Assembly (NCBI RefSeq): GCF_009755265.1
Contig: NZ_WPOO01000013.1
Coordinates: forward strand, 26,293 to 90,292
Reading direction: 5' to 3'
Source of the DNA: Adlercreutzia rubneri
GTDB lineage: Bacteria; Actinomycetota; Coriobacteriia; Coriobacteriales; Eggerthellaceae
Length of the DNA stretch: 64,000 nt
Numbering within the stretch: the first letter of the stretch is position 1; each line of letters starts with the position of its first letter. Of this stretch, positions 15,775-24,156 are shown piece after piece. A model generated the notes under the pieces. That model had not been told where the DNA came from and did no database searches. It saw only the letters and a program-made list of their open reading frames with translations. A program made the translations under genes and the position numbers.

Positions 15775-18069
15775 ATGACTTCACCGAGGGAGGCAGTATC
15801 TATTCTCACTGCTGCGGCGCTGGTCGTTGCCCCTGTGGGCGGCGTGGCCGCAACGTACACCACCGGCTACGCCGAGGACGGCGATGGGCATACCATTAAG
15901 GACAACCGCGGTCACGATATTCCGGCCAGCTACGAAGAGGCCATCGCGTGGGTCAGCGAGGGTAAGACCCTTTATAAGTCCTGCGTCGATTACATGGCGG
16001 CCAATGCTGGGCAGTTCGGTAATCTGACGGAAGAGCAACGTGCGGAGTTGTGGAACCTGGCGACCGATGACGAGCCGGTTACGATAGAAACCGAGACGCC
16101 GGAGCCAGAGCCGGAGACCGATCCCGTGGAAACCACGTCGGTACCCGAGAAGACGGAGACGCCGGTTCAGTCCGAGGTGCCGGATACGGATAATCCAGGC
16201 ATGGAGGAGCCCACGGCTCCCGAAACGCCGACGGATTCTGTTGAACCCGGCGGGTCGACTGACCCGGTGGATTCTACAGATACGACCGATTCCGTTGATC
16301 CGACGGATCCAGATGCGCCGACCGACCCGAACCCGCCTCCTGCTTCGACTGACCCGACGGATCCGACGAACCCCGTTGACCCTGAGGATCCGACCAACCC
16401 GACCGATCCCGTCGACCCCGATAATCCGGGTGAACCGGTTGATCCCGTCGACCCGGTCGATCCGGTCGATCCCGTCGACCCCACGGATCCGACCGACCCT
16501 GCCGAGCCCACCGATCCCGATCAGCCCGCGACGCCGGACGAGCCGGTCATCGATACAGATAACCCGGTTGATGACGGCGTCCAGAAGCCCGGGAATGCCG
16601 GCGGGGTGACCGACGAGTCGCACACAGCCGCCGCCATCAAGGGGCAGGCCCAGACGCCGCTCAAGCAGGTGGCCGTCACGGTGCCTTCCATCTCCTTCAC
16701 GCACATCGACAACTCGGCCTACGTGGCGCGCCACTACAGCGAGGACCTCACCACCGAGAAGTTCATCTCGCTGGTGGGCGAGTCGGCCCGCACCATCGCC
16801 GCCGAGAACGATCTGTACGCGTCGGTCATGATCGCCCAGGCCATTCTGGAGTCTGCCTCTGGCAACTCCACGCTGGCCCAGGCGCCGAACAACAACTTGT
16901 TCGGCATCAAGGGCACCTACCACGGCAACTCCGTGCAGCTGCCCACGCGCGAGGACGACGGCACCGGCGCCACCTACACCATCATGAGCGACTTCCGCCA
17001 GTACGAGACGGTGGACGAGTCGCTCTCCGACTACGCCGACCTGCTCAGCAACTCCATGGGCGATTTCTACGCGGGCGCGCGCAAGTCGAACTCCGACAGC
17101 TTTGTGGACGCGTGCGACTTCCTCGTGGGGCGCTATGCCACGGACATCTTCTACTCAGAGAAGCTGCAGGATCTCATCGAGACCTACGATCTCACCCGTT
17201 TCGACGTGCCGCTGACCTACGAGCTGGCCGACACCTTCGTGCTGCCGGTGAAGGACGAGGTCACGGGGCTGGACAAGTATCTCGATCCGGTGACCGACAA
17301 GGTGGAATACGAGGCGCTCGTGGCCGAGTACCGCGACTACGTCGCCCGCACGAGCGAGTACCAGCAGGCGCTCGCCGAGTGGAGCGACCAGATGGCGGCG
17401 GCCGAGGAGCTCTACCACGTGCCGGTGTATCTGGAGAAGCTCTCCATGCCCGCGGCGGACACGCCGATGCAGCAGCACCAGGATGCCATCGACGCCGAGC
17501 GCTTCGAGGGCTTCGATACGCTCATCGCCACGGGCCAGCCCCTGCCGGTGCGCGAGGCCCGCACGTTGAACGATCTGACCGCCTGCGCGAACTCGTTCCT
17601 CGGCGTGCCGTATCTGTGGGGCGGCACGACGCCGGCCGGTTTCGACTGCTCGGGTCTGGTGCAGTACTGCTACCGCGAGGTGTTCAACATCGAGCTGCCG
17701 CGCACGACTTACTATCAGTGCGAGGTGGGCGTGGAGGTGCCCTTCGAGGAGTTGCTCCCGGGCGACCTGCTGTTCTTCGCCGACGGCGGGGACGTGCACC
17801 ACGTGGCGATGTATCTGGGCGACGGCTACTATGTGGAGGCGCCGCACACGGGCGACGTGGTGAAGATCACGGCCATGAACGACAAGCTGCCCGATTTCGC
17901 GAAGCGCGTCGTGGACGTGCGGGGCATCGATATGAGCGAGTTCTCCGACGAGCAGCTGGCGCAGTTCGTGGAGCGCGAGAAGTACCTGCAGGAGCGCGAG
18001 CAGCGCCTGGGCGTGACCGACGAGACCTTGGCCGAGCTCACCGAGTGGCTCCGCGGCCTCGAGTTCTAG
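15775..18069 (+). CDS. Secreted bifunctional peptidoglycan hydrolase (glucosaminidase + NlpC/P60)
   Basis: The protein is 764 aa. A hydrophobic signal segment (about 8-26) is followed by a short helical region and a long Asp/Pro/Thr-rich spacer (about 105-265). A GH73-type glucosaminidase domain follows (about 330-455), with a likely catalytic Glu near 359 in AQAILESASGNS and the NNLFGIKG motif. A linker leads to a C-terminal NlpC/P60 domain (about 600-720) with Cys near 625 in GFDCSG and His near 676 in HHVAMYLG. It should cut both glycan strands and peptide stems, probably in cell separation (inference). A strong promoter lies 82 bases upstream of the ATG, and GAGG precedes the start. Confidence 0.92.
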   Translation: MTSPREAVSILTAAALVVAPVGGVAATYTTGYAEDGDGHTIKDNRGHDIPASYEEAIAWVSEGKTLYKSCVDYMAANAGQFGNLTEEQRAELWNLATDDEPVTIETETPEPEPETDPVETTSVPEKTETPVQSEVPDTDNPGMEEPTAPETPTDSVEPGGSTDPVDSTDTTDSVDPTDPDAPTDPNPPPASTDPTDPTNPVDPEDPTNPTDPVDPDNPGEPVDPVDPVDPVDPVDPTDPTDPAEPTDPDQPATPDEPVIDTDNPVDDGVQKPGNAGGVTDESHTAAAIKGQAQTPLKQVAVTVPSISFTHIDNSAYVARHYSEDLTTEKFISLVGESARTIAAENDLYASVMIAQAILESASGNSTLAQAPNNNLFGIKGTYHGNSVQLPTREDDGTGATYTIMSDFRQYETVDESLSDYADLLSNSMGDFYAGARKSNSDSFVDACDFLVGRYATDIFYSEKLQDLIETYDLTRFDVPLTYELADTFVLPVKDEVTGLDKYLDPVTDKVEYEALVAEYRDYVARTSEYQQALAEWSDQMAAAEELYHVPVYLEKLSMPAADTPMQQHQDAIDAERFEGFDTLIATGQPLPVREARTLNDLTACANSFLGVPYLWGGTTPAGFDCSGLVQYCYREVFNIELPRTTYYQCEVGVEVPFEELLPGDLLFFADGGDVHHVAMYLGDGYYVEAPHTGDVVKITAMNDKLPDFAKRVVDVRGIDMSEFSDEQLAQFVEREKYLQEREQRLGVTDETLAELTEWLRGLEF
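16243..16530. repeat. Tandem (Val/Thr)-Asp-Pro codon repeats
   Basis: Near-repeated 9-base units of the form GATCCGGTC/GACCCGACG encode the Pro/Asp spacer of the hydrolase, including six VDP units in a row near 16438-16480. Such repeats can change length by slippage without breaking the frame. Confidence 0.85.
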
Positions 18070-18085
18070 GCTGCATGCGCGCCGC

Positions 18086-19231
18086 GTGGGAGTAACTCTG
18101 CGACATTTCCTGGTGCTGGGCCTCCTTGCCTTCGTCGTGACGTATTTGTGCGTCCCGCTGGCACGGAGGCTCGCCCTGCGTTTGGATGCCGTCGATTACC
18201 CGAGCGCCCGGCGCGTCAACAAGAAGCCCACGCCGCGCATGGGCGGCGTCGCCATGGCAGCGGGCATTGCGGCGGCGCTCATCGTGGAGGTGGCCGGAGA
18301 GTACTTTTTCGGCTGGGCCGGGTTCTACATCCACGGCACCGATCGGGCCATCAACCACGCCGGTGTGATGTGCGGGCTGCTCACTATCGTGTGCGTGGGC
18401 GCCATGGACGACGTGTACTCGCTGAAGCCCAGCGTGAAGTTCGCCGGGCAGATTCTGGGGGCGACCATCATCGCGGCCTCGGGGCTTCTGCTGTCGAGCA
18501 TCGCGAACCCGCTCGGCGCCGGGTTCATCCAGTTCGGCTGGTGGTCCTATCCGCTCACGGTGCTGTACCTCGCGTGCTTCATGAACGTCATCAACCTCAT
18601 CGACGGCCTGGACGGCCTGGCGGCGGGCATCGCGGCCATCGCGTCGTTCTTCCTGTTTCTCATCGCCTTCGGGCGCGGGCTGGAAGAGACGGCTATGCTG
18701 TCCATCATCTTGCTGGGCGCGACGCTGGCGTTTCTGCGCTACAACTTCGCGCCGGCGAGTATCTTCATGGGAGACTCGGGCTCGCTGCTTCTGGGCGCCA
18801 TGATCGGCGTCATCTCGCTCATGGGCGTCATGCGCTCGCCCACGGTCATCGTGCTGGCGGTGCCGCTCGTGATCGCCGCCATCCCCATCGCCGACACGGC
18901 GGCGGCCATCATTCGGCGCGTGTACCACCATCAGCCCATCCAGCAGGCCGATCGGAAACACTTGCACCACATGCTTTTGCGCAAGGGCTACGGCGTGCGC
19001 AAGAGCGTCGTCATCGTGTACGCCTGGACGGCGCTTCTGGGCGTGGGCGCCTGGGTTATGAGCAGTACCCACGGTGTTGCGGTGTGGGCTATGATCGCCA
19101 TCATGCTGCTGGGGTCGTTCTTGATACTGTGGCGCCTCGGCATCTTCGATCAGGTTCTGCGCCACCACTACCACGGCCGCCACACCCGCCAAGAAGACAA
19201 GCCCCGCTGGTACGGAAGGCACGGGCGGTAG
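18086..19231 (+). CDS. Undecaprenyl-phosphate GlcNAc-1-phosphate transferase (WecA/TagO/MraY family)
   Basis: The protein is 381 aa with about eleven membrane helices. It transfers a sugar-1-phosphate, usually GlcNAc-1-P, to undecaprenyl phosphate, the first step of wall teichoic acid and other lipid-linked glycans. The family motifs are present: PTPRMGGVA near 50, GAMDDVYSL near 107, NLIDGLDGLAAG near 170, FMGDSGSLLLG near 230 and DRKHLHHMLLRKG near 290. Start GTG at 18086 has a poor ribosome site but fits the family N-terminus. It lies close behind the hydrolase gene (16 bases), so co-transcription is likely. It could prime the teichoic-acid-like module that starts at 20543. Confidence 0.92.
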   Translation: MGVTLRHFLVLGLLAFVVTYLCVPLARRLALRLDAVDYPSARRVNKKPTPRMGGVAMAAGIAAALIVEVAGEYFFGWAGFYIHGTDRAINHAGVMCGLLTIVCVGAMDDVYSLKPSVKFAGQILGATIIAASGLLLSSIANPLGAGFIQFGWWSYPLTVLYLACFMNVINLIDGLDGLAAGIAAIASFFLFLIAFGRGLEETAMLSIILLGATLAFLRYNFAPASIFMGDSGSLLLGAMIGVISLMGVMRSPTVIVLAVPLVIAAIPIADTAAAIIRRVYHHQPIQQADRKHLHHMLLRKGYGVRKSVVIVYAWTALLGVGAWVMSSTHGVAVWAMIAIMLLGSFLILWRLGIFDQVLRHHYHGRHTRQEDKPRWYGRHGR

Positions 19232-19246
19232 GGAAGCGGCGAGCGC

Positions 19247-19396
19247 TTACCTTCCACAACATTTCTTGAACTTCTTGTCGCTTCCGCAGGGGCGCGGGTC
19301 ATTGCAGCCGATCTTCAGGGCTCGGCCGAAATCGTCGACGAACAGCTTCCGGCCCGTGGCCATCTCGATCTGCTCGGCCTTAATGCTTGATTGCAT
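19247..19396 (-). CDS. SEC-C motif zinc-binding microprotein (49 aa)
   Basis: A 50-codon frame on the minus strand begins ATG at 19396 and ends TAA at 19247. Its C-terminus reads DPRPCGSDKKFKKCCGR, a clean SEC-C zinc motif (C-G-S-x-K-K-[FY]-K-K-C-C-G) as found at the end of SecA and in many small proteins. The N-terminal half reads MQSSIKAEQIEMATGRKLFV and is predicted helical. The role is unknown: it may be a free-standing zinc or ribosome/SecB-contacting peptide. It is convergent with the WecA-like gene. No strong ribosome site is seen. Confidence 0.7.
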   Translation of the reverse strand: MQSSIKAEQIEMATGRKLFVDDFGRALKIGCNDPRPCGSDKKFKKCCGR

Positions 19397-19505
19397 TGAT
19401 TTACCTGTACTTAAAAGCTAGTCTTTCTGATTAGCGCACCATAAAAACTAACGATTGTGATAAGATGACTGTTTAGATCAGATTACTGAAACGAAAGGAT
19501 CTGCT

Positions 19506-20270
19506 ATGCAAACTTCTATGAGGCGAAGGATTGCTTCGGTGGCGCTTGCTGTTCTGGTGGCGTTCGGCTGCGGGGCGCTTACGGCGCTAGCGCAGGAGAC
19601 GGCTGAGGGCCAGACGGCCTATGCCGCCCAGCAGGGGACATGGAAGAAGTCCTCGGGCAAATGGTGGTATGCCTATAACGGCGGCGGCTATGCGAAGTCT
19701 GGCTGGGCGCAGATTGATGGCAAGTGGTATCTGTTCGACGGCGCTGGCTGGATGAAGACCGGCTGGCAGCAGGTCGGCGGCAAATGGTATCACCTTTCCG
19801 GTTCGGGCGCTATGCAGACCGGTTGGTTGAAAGATGGCAAGACCTGGTACTACCTGAACCAGAGCGGCGCCATGGCCACGGGTTGGCAGAAAGTCGGTGG
19901 TTCCTGGTACTATCTCGCCAAGTCGGGCGCCATGAAGACCGGCTGGCAGAAAGTTGGCGGAAGCTGGTACTATCTCAAGGGCTCGGGTGCAATGGCCGCA
20001 AATACCTGGATCGGCGATTACTACGTTGACGGGTCGGGCGTCATGGCGACGAATTGCTGGATAGGGAAGTACTACGTTGACGCGAACGGCAAGTGGGATC
20101 GTTCCAAGAGCGGCACGAACCTCGCTGATACGAAAACAGTTTATTGGGTTGACAACGGTGAGGTATACCACCTCACCAAAGACTGCGTATCTCTCAAGCG
20201 CTCCACCGGTATCCACTCGGGAACCGTTGCTCAATCGGGCAAGTCTCGCGTCTGCAGCAACTGCGGCTAA
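19506..20270 (+). CDS. Secreted choline-binding-repeat cell-wall protein
   Basis: The protein is 254 aa. A signal peptide (about 1-30, ending ALAQ/A) is followed by roughly eight CW_binding_1-type repeats of about 20 residues (GWxxxxGKWYYL...SGAMxTG), which bind choline or similar groups on wall glycans. The C-terminal 45 residues form a separate small domain with VYHLTKDC and C-x2-C (VCSNCG), a His/Cys pattern suggesting metal binding. There is no catalytic domain. AAAGGA precedes the ATG. The repeats imply a choline-like decoration of the surface polymer, but no choline-transfer gene (LicD type) is seen in the window. Confidence 0.82.
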   Translation: MQTSMRRRIASVALAVLVAFGCGALTALAQETAEGQTAYAAQQGTWKKSSGKWWYAYNGGGYAKSGWAQIDGKWYLFDGAGWMKTGWQQVGGKWYHLSGSGAMQTGWLKDGKTWYYLNQSGAMATGWQKVGGSWYYLAKSGAMKTGWQKVGGSWYYLKGSGAMAANTWIGDYYVDGSGVMATNCWIGKYYVDANGKWDRSKSGTNLADTKTVYWVDNGEVYHLTKDCVSLKRSTGIHSGTVAQSGKSRVCSNCG

Positions 20271-20320
20271 TCGGCAAGTGAAATTCGGCATTTGCCGACA
20301 ACTCATTCGATTGAGTAATA

Positions 20321-20381
20321 AGATCAGCTGAGTAAAAGGGAGTCGTCAAAAGGGCGGCTCTCTTGCGTATGGGGCTGATCT
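20321..20381 (+). other. Nested stem-loop upstream of the ABC exporter
   Basis: AGATCAGC (20321-20328) pairs perfectly with GCTGATCT (20374-20381). Inside, GGGAGTCG (20338-20345) pairs with CGGCTCTC (20355-20362) using G-U pairs. It could end the preceding gene or act as a leader element. The rest of 20271-20542 shows no gene. Confidence 0.4.
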
Positions 20382-20542
20382 CATCAGGGCATGCTATCTT
20401 TTGCGATAATCCGGAAACTAGGGGCGATCGTGCGACAATATGGTGCCGATGGGGTTTCTCTATCGAAGAATCGCGCAAGGATGCGGCGATGCCAGCCAAG
20501 CAATGGTAGAATAAAGGCTCGTCTGGTTGTCCATTGCGAGAA

Positions 20543-21361
20543 ATGGGGATTGTGGGCACGCTTTCTGAGATAATCAAAGAACAATGGGAGTGGCGCAAGC
20601 AGATCCTGAGCCTCGGCCTGTTCGATCTGAAGAAAACATCCGCTGGCGCGGTGCTCGGCTCCTTCTGGTTTTTCGCCAAGCCAGCCGTTTACATCTTCTG
20701 CTTCTGGTTCGCCCTTGAGGTCGGCTTGAAAAGCGGTAACCAAACCGGATCGGATGTGCCCTATATCCTCTGGCTGATGGGTGGCCTCATCCCGTGGTTT
20801 TATATGCAAGATATCCTGGGTGCCGGTATCGATGTGTTCAAGCGTTACTCCTACCTGGTCACGAAGATCAAGTTTCCGTTGCCGGGCATTCCCACCATCT
20901 ATTCCATCTCTACGATGATCATTCAAGCTGGTCTCGTGGCCGCCCTGCTCATCGTATTTTTCCTCTGCGGCCAGACGGCGGACTGGTACCTCCTTCAGAT
21001 CCCCGTCGCCATGGTGCTCATGTTCGTGTTCTTCGACTTGTTCTCGCTTATGACGAGTTGCCTTTCCGCCATAAGCAAGGACTTCAAGAATCTTCTGCAG
21101 ACGCTCTCGACGCCGTTGTTCTGGCTGTCGGGCGTCATTTTCGATGTGTACTCCATGGGCATTCCCGCCATCGAGGCCATCCTCATGTTCAATCCCGTCA
21201 CCTTCTTCGTCACTATGTACCGCTGCGCGGTGTACGACAAGATGTGGATCTGGGAGAAACCAGAGGCTATCATCGGCTTCGTCGTGGTGTTCATCTTGCA
21301 GCTCATAGCCACGACGATCATCTACAAGCGTACTCACGAGGAGGTGGCCGATGTCCTCTAG
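20543..21361 (+). CDS. Polysaccharide/teichoic acid ABC exporter, permease (TagG/Wzm type)
   Basis: The protein is 272 aa with six membrane helices in the ABC-2 layout. Family features include an amphipathic N-terminus and a conserved FGxxWxxAKP-like stretch (SAGAVLGSFWFFAKPAVYIF). It forms a dimer that moves an undecaprenyl-linked polymer out of the cytoplasm with the ATPase encoded next. ATG at 20543 is chosen over TTG at 20534. Neither has a strong ribosome site. The gene overlaps the ATPase gene by 11 bases, so the two are translationally coupled. Confidence 0.92.
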   Translation: MGIVGTLSEIIKEQWEWRKQILSLGLFDLKKTSAGAVLGSFWFFAKPAVYIFCFWFALEVGLKSGNQTGSDVPYILWLMGGLIPWFYMQDILGAGIDVFKRYSYLVTKIKFPLPGIPTIYSISTMIIQAGLVAALLIVFFLCGQTADWYLLQIPVAMVLMFVFFDLFSLMTSCLSAISKDFKNLLQTLSTPLFWLSGVIFDVYSMGIPAIEAILMFNPVTFFVTMYRCAVYDKMWIWEKPEAIIGFVVVFILQLIATTIIYKRTHEEVADVL

Positions 21362-22097
21362 TGAGGCTCCCATCGCCATCAAGTTCGATCACGTCACGAA
21401 GACGTACAAGCTGTACGAGAACGACAAGCAGCGCTTCCTCAGCGTGTTCCGCAGCAACGACAAGCGCAAGCTCGTTGCCACGGTGAACGCTTGCGACGAT
21501 CTCTCATTCGAAGTGAAGCGGGGCGAGGCGGTGGCTTTCCTGGGCACCAACGGCGCCGGAAAGTCCACGACGTTGAAGATGATCACGGGAGTGACCTATC
21601 CCACTAAAGGAGAGGTCACGGTCAACGGAACCGTGAGCGCCTTGCTTGAGCTGACAGCTGGTTTCGATATGAAACTCACAGGGCGTGAGAACATCTATCT
21701 TCGCGGTCATGCCCTGGGTCTCGAGCGTGAGGAAATCGCAGAGCTTGAGCCGAAGGTGGTCGAGTTCGCCGATCTCGGGGTCTATATCGATCAGCCGGTG
21801 CGCACCTATTCGTCGGGCATGAAGTCGCGTCTCGGCTTCGCGTTCGCCGTTTCAAGCGATCCGGAAATCCTCGTAGTGGACGAGGCGCTTTCGGTGGGGG
21901 ACAAGCAGTTCCAGAAAAAGTGCTTCGCCCGTGTGCGCGAGATCATGGAGAAAGAGGACGTGACGGTGCTCTTCGTTACGCATACGTCTTCTGCGGCCGA
22001 GGAGTTTTGCACGCGCGGCATCGTGCTCGACCATGGTTCGAAGAAGTTTGATGGCTCGATAGAGGACGCCATCGCCTACTACGAGGGAAACTACTGA
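21351..22097 (+). CDS. Polysaccharide/teichoic acid ABC exporter, ATPase (TagH/Wzt type)
   Basis: The protein is 248 aa. Walker A GTNGAGKST is near 65, the ABC signature YSSGMKSRLGFA near 150 (the SSGM form is typical of O-antigen/teichoic exporters), Walker B ILVVDEALSVGD near 174, and the H-loop FVTHTSS near 205. It stops just after the nucleotide-binding domain, so it lacks the C-terminal glycan-recognition domain of Wzt-type and the extracytoplasmic tail of B. subtilis TagH. Its 3' end overlaps the convergent membrane-protein gene by 7 bases. Confidence 0.93.
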   Translation: MSSSEAPIAIKFDHVTKTYKLYENDKQRFLSVFRSNDKRKLVATVNACDDLSFEVKRGEAVAFLGTNGAGKSTTLKMITGVTYPTKGEVTVNGTVSALLELTAGFDMKLTGRENIYLRGHALGLEREEIAELEPKVVEFADLGVYIDQPVRTYSSGMKSRLGFAFAVSSDPEILVVDEALSVGDKQFQKKCFARVREIMEKEDVTVLFVTHTSSAAEEFCTRGIVLDHGSKKFDGSIEDAIAYYEGNY

Positions 22098-24151
22098 TCT
22101 TCGGCGGACTCCTCGGCGGTGATCTTGTAAAGCCGCATGTCGCCATCGGCGAGAATCGTCTCGAATCCCGGCGTGTCATCTGTGAGGTTTGCTAAGCCCT
22201 CCCATCCCATCTCGTAGTCTTCTCCAGTTTGGATGAGCCATCTGCCCTCGTCGTAGGGCAGCCCTTGATCGAGAAGGAGCACATACTGCGCCCCTGAGTT
22301 GCGCACTGCCTCTCGAACGGTGGAATCTGTGGCGATGTCGCTTAAGTGGTCGCGTATCGTCCGGCTCTGCTCGGTGGTGCCCTCGGTGTCGATATGGCGG
22401 AAGTAAGTGTTAAGCCCATCGAGCCCGTAGGCGAAGGCGCTTCCGTCGTGGGGTTGGTTGATGACCAGGGCTCCGCCTGGAATCATCTCGAGCACCTTGC
22501 GCACGAAGCGCTGCTCCTCGGCGCTGTACACCTGCTCTTCGCCCTCGTCGTAGCCGGACTCCATGAGGTAGTGCATATAGCCGACGGCTGTTCCCACCGT
22601 GGGCACGAAATGGCTGCCGGATACTTCGGAGCTTTGGTCTTCAGGCGGCTCTTGGTAGAAGGGGAAGAAGTTGACGAGCGCGAAGACCCCGGCGACGAGA
22701 GCCAGCGACCCCTTCCAGGAAAGACGATCGATCTTGCGATGGGCATAGGCGGCAATGGTCGCCAGGCCGAGGGCGGCTATGGGGATGAGGAACAACTCGG
22801 CGCAACAGAGGACGCGGTAGGGGTCGCTGTACCAGAATCCGGCGAGGAACGTCCGCAGGGTGTAGGGCGCGTCGCTGCATCGGCATAGGCCGTACACGAC
22901 GAGCATGTACAGAGCGGGAAGGCCCAGCCAGAACCGCCGCTGCCGCACGAGCGCAACGAACCCTGCAGCGCAAGCTAGGGTAAGAGCCCATTGGGGCGGT
23001 TGCTCGGGATAAAGCGAGATGATTGCGGCGGCATAGGCACTTTCAGCCCAGGAAAGATTCAGGTTCCCCGTGTTGTTGAAGAGGACTACCTGCTGAAGGG
23101 GAGGGGCATACAGCATAGCCTGCCAGACAAGATAGGCGAAAGCAAGGCCGAGGATCCAGACGACCCATGGTTTCCGCAGCGGATTGCGAGATCCAATCCA
23201 AGTGGATTGCGTTATCGCGTCGGCGATTCGATGGATGACGAAGGGGGCCAGGAACACCAATACGGTGAAAAGGCCGTTGGGGTGGGCAACGCCGAAGAAA
23301 CCCACCGATAGGGCCGAGCAGAGCGCCAGCCCCTTCCAATGGCGCCGCGCTCCTGCGTGAACGTAGGCGATGACAAGAGCGATGGCGGCCGGTGTCAGCG
23401 AGAAGCTCAGCAAGTTGGCGAGCAGCTGCCCTTTCAGAAGGAGCACCCAGGGAAGGCAGGCGAAGCCTACGCTCGTGAAGGCGCCGAAGAACAGCGCATC
23501 CCGCCTCGCGGGGAAAAGCGCGTGCATGAGGACGAACGAGCTCAGGGGGTAGGTGACGCCGCTCAGCATGGCGTTCAGGGCGTTCATGACGATAGGCATG
23601 TCGATACCCGTGGCCGAGGCGACAAGGGCAACCAGCAGATGCCACGCAGCTGGATAGTAGCCAGTTTGCGCCTCGTCGGCCACAGCTCCGGAGCCGGTGT
23701 GCAATGCCGACCAATCGCTCGTATCGAGGAAGTGGCGCGCCAGGTTGTAGTGGGTCTGGTTGTCGTAGCGGCAGTAGTACGACTCCGGGCCGTCGAGGCT
23801 GAGCACATAGACGTACAGGCAGACGGCAATGCCCGCAAGGAGGTACAGTGCGAGCATCCGCCAAGCGAAGCTGGAACTACGGGGTGGCCTGTCCCGCGTT
23901 CCGAAGAGCCGCGAGGCTGCGAGGAGCGCTCCACAGGCGAGCGCGACGGGCAGAGCCACGGTTGCCCATGAGCAGTCTATGCCGAGTATGCCCCACAGGA
24001 CGCTTATGGCGGCATAGCCGAAGACGCTTGCTAATGGGGCGCAAGCGAGCGCCAGGGGCCAACTGAACCGAAGACCTCGGAAGAGAAGGCACCCTGGTCC
24101 GTATAGCGCCACAAGGCATGCGAGGCAAGCTCCCGCGAACAACGGCCACAT
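22091..24151 (-). CDS. Large polytopic membrane protein, paralogue 1 (function unknown, glycan-locus type)
   Basis: The protein is 686 aa. About a dozen hydrophobic helices fill residues 1-530, followed by a soluble C-terminal domain (about 540-686) with GGALVINQPHDGSAFAYG and YVLLLDQGLPYDEGRW. The layout (many helices, then an outer soluble domain) is like GT39/GT83-type membrane glycosyltransferases, and it resembles the uncharacterised DUF6541 family of actinobacteria. That assignment is from memory and unconfirmed. The start is ATG at 24151 (protein begins MWPLFAG) with GGGGAG upstream. The frame is open further upstream, but that part overlaps the previous gene. It is 5 bases after the paralogue at 24157. 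Confidence 0.75.
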   Translation of the reverse strand: MWPLFAGACLACLVALYGPGCLLFRGLRFSWPLALACAPLASVFGYAAISVLWGILGIDCSWATVALPVALACGALLAASRLFGTRDRPPRSSSFAWRMLALYLLAGIAVCLYVYVLSLDGPESYYCRYDNQTHYNLARHFLDTSDWSALHTGSGAVADEAQTGYYPAAWHLLVALVASATGIDMPIVMNALNAMLSGVTYPLSSFVLMHALFPARRDALFFGAFTSVGFACLPWVLLLKGQLLANLLSFSLTPAAIALVIAYVHAGARRHWKGLALCSALSVGFFGVAHPNGLFTVLVFLAPFVIHRIADAITQSTWIGSRNPLRKPWVVWILGLAFAYLVWQAMLYAPPLQQVVLFNNTGNLNLSWAESAYAAAIISLYPEQPPQWALTLACAAGFVALVRQRRFWLGLPALYMLVVYGLCRCSDAPYTLRTFLAGFWYSDPYRVLCCAELFLIPIAALGLATIAAYAHRKIDRLSWKGSLALVAGVFALVNFFPFYQEPPEDQSSEVSGSHFVPTVGTAVGYMHYLMESGYDEGEEQVYSAEEQRFVRKVLEMIPGGALVINQPHDGSAFAYGLDGLNTYFRHIDTEGTTEQSRTIRDHLSDIATDSTVREAVRNSGAQYVLLLDQGLPYDEGRWLIQTGEDYEMGWEGLANLTDDTPGFETILADGDMRLYKITAEESAEDQ

Positions 24152-24156
24152 GTGCG

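Noticed and set aside
16167..16511. Minus-strand frame encoding Gly-Ser-Thr-Val repeats
   Set aside because: It is the complement of the Asp-Pro repeat spacer and has no ribosome site or signal sequence.
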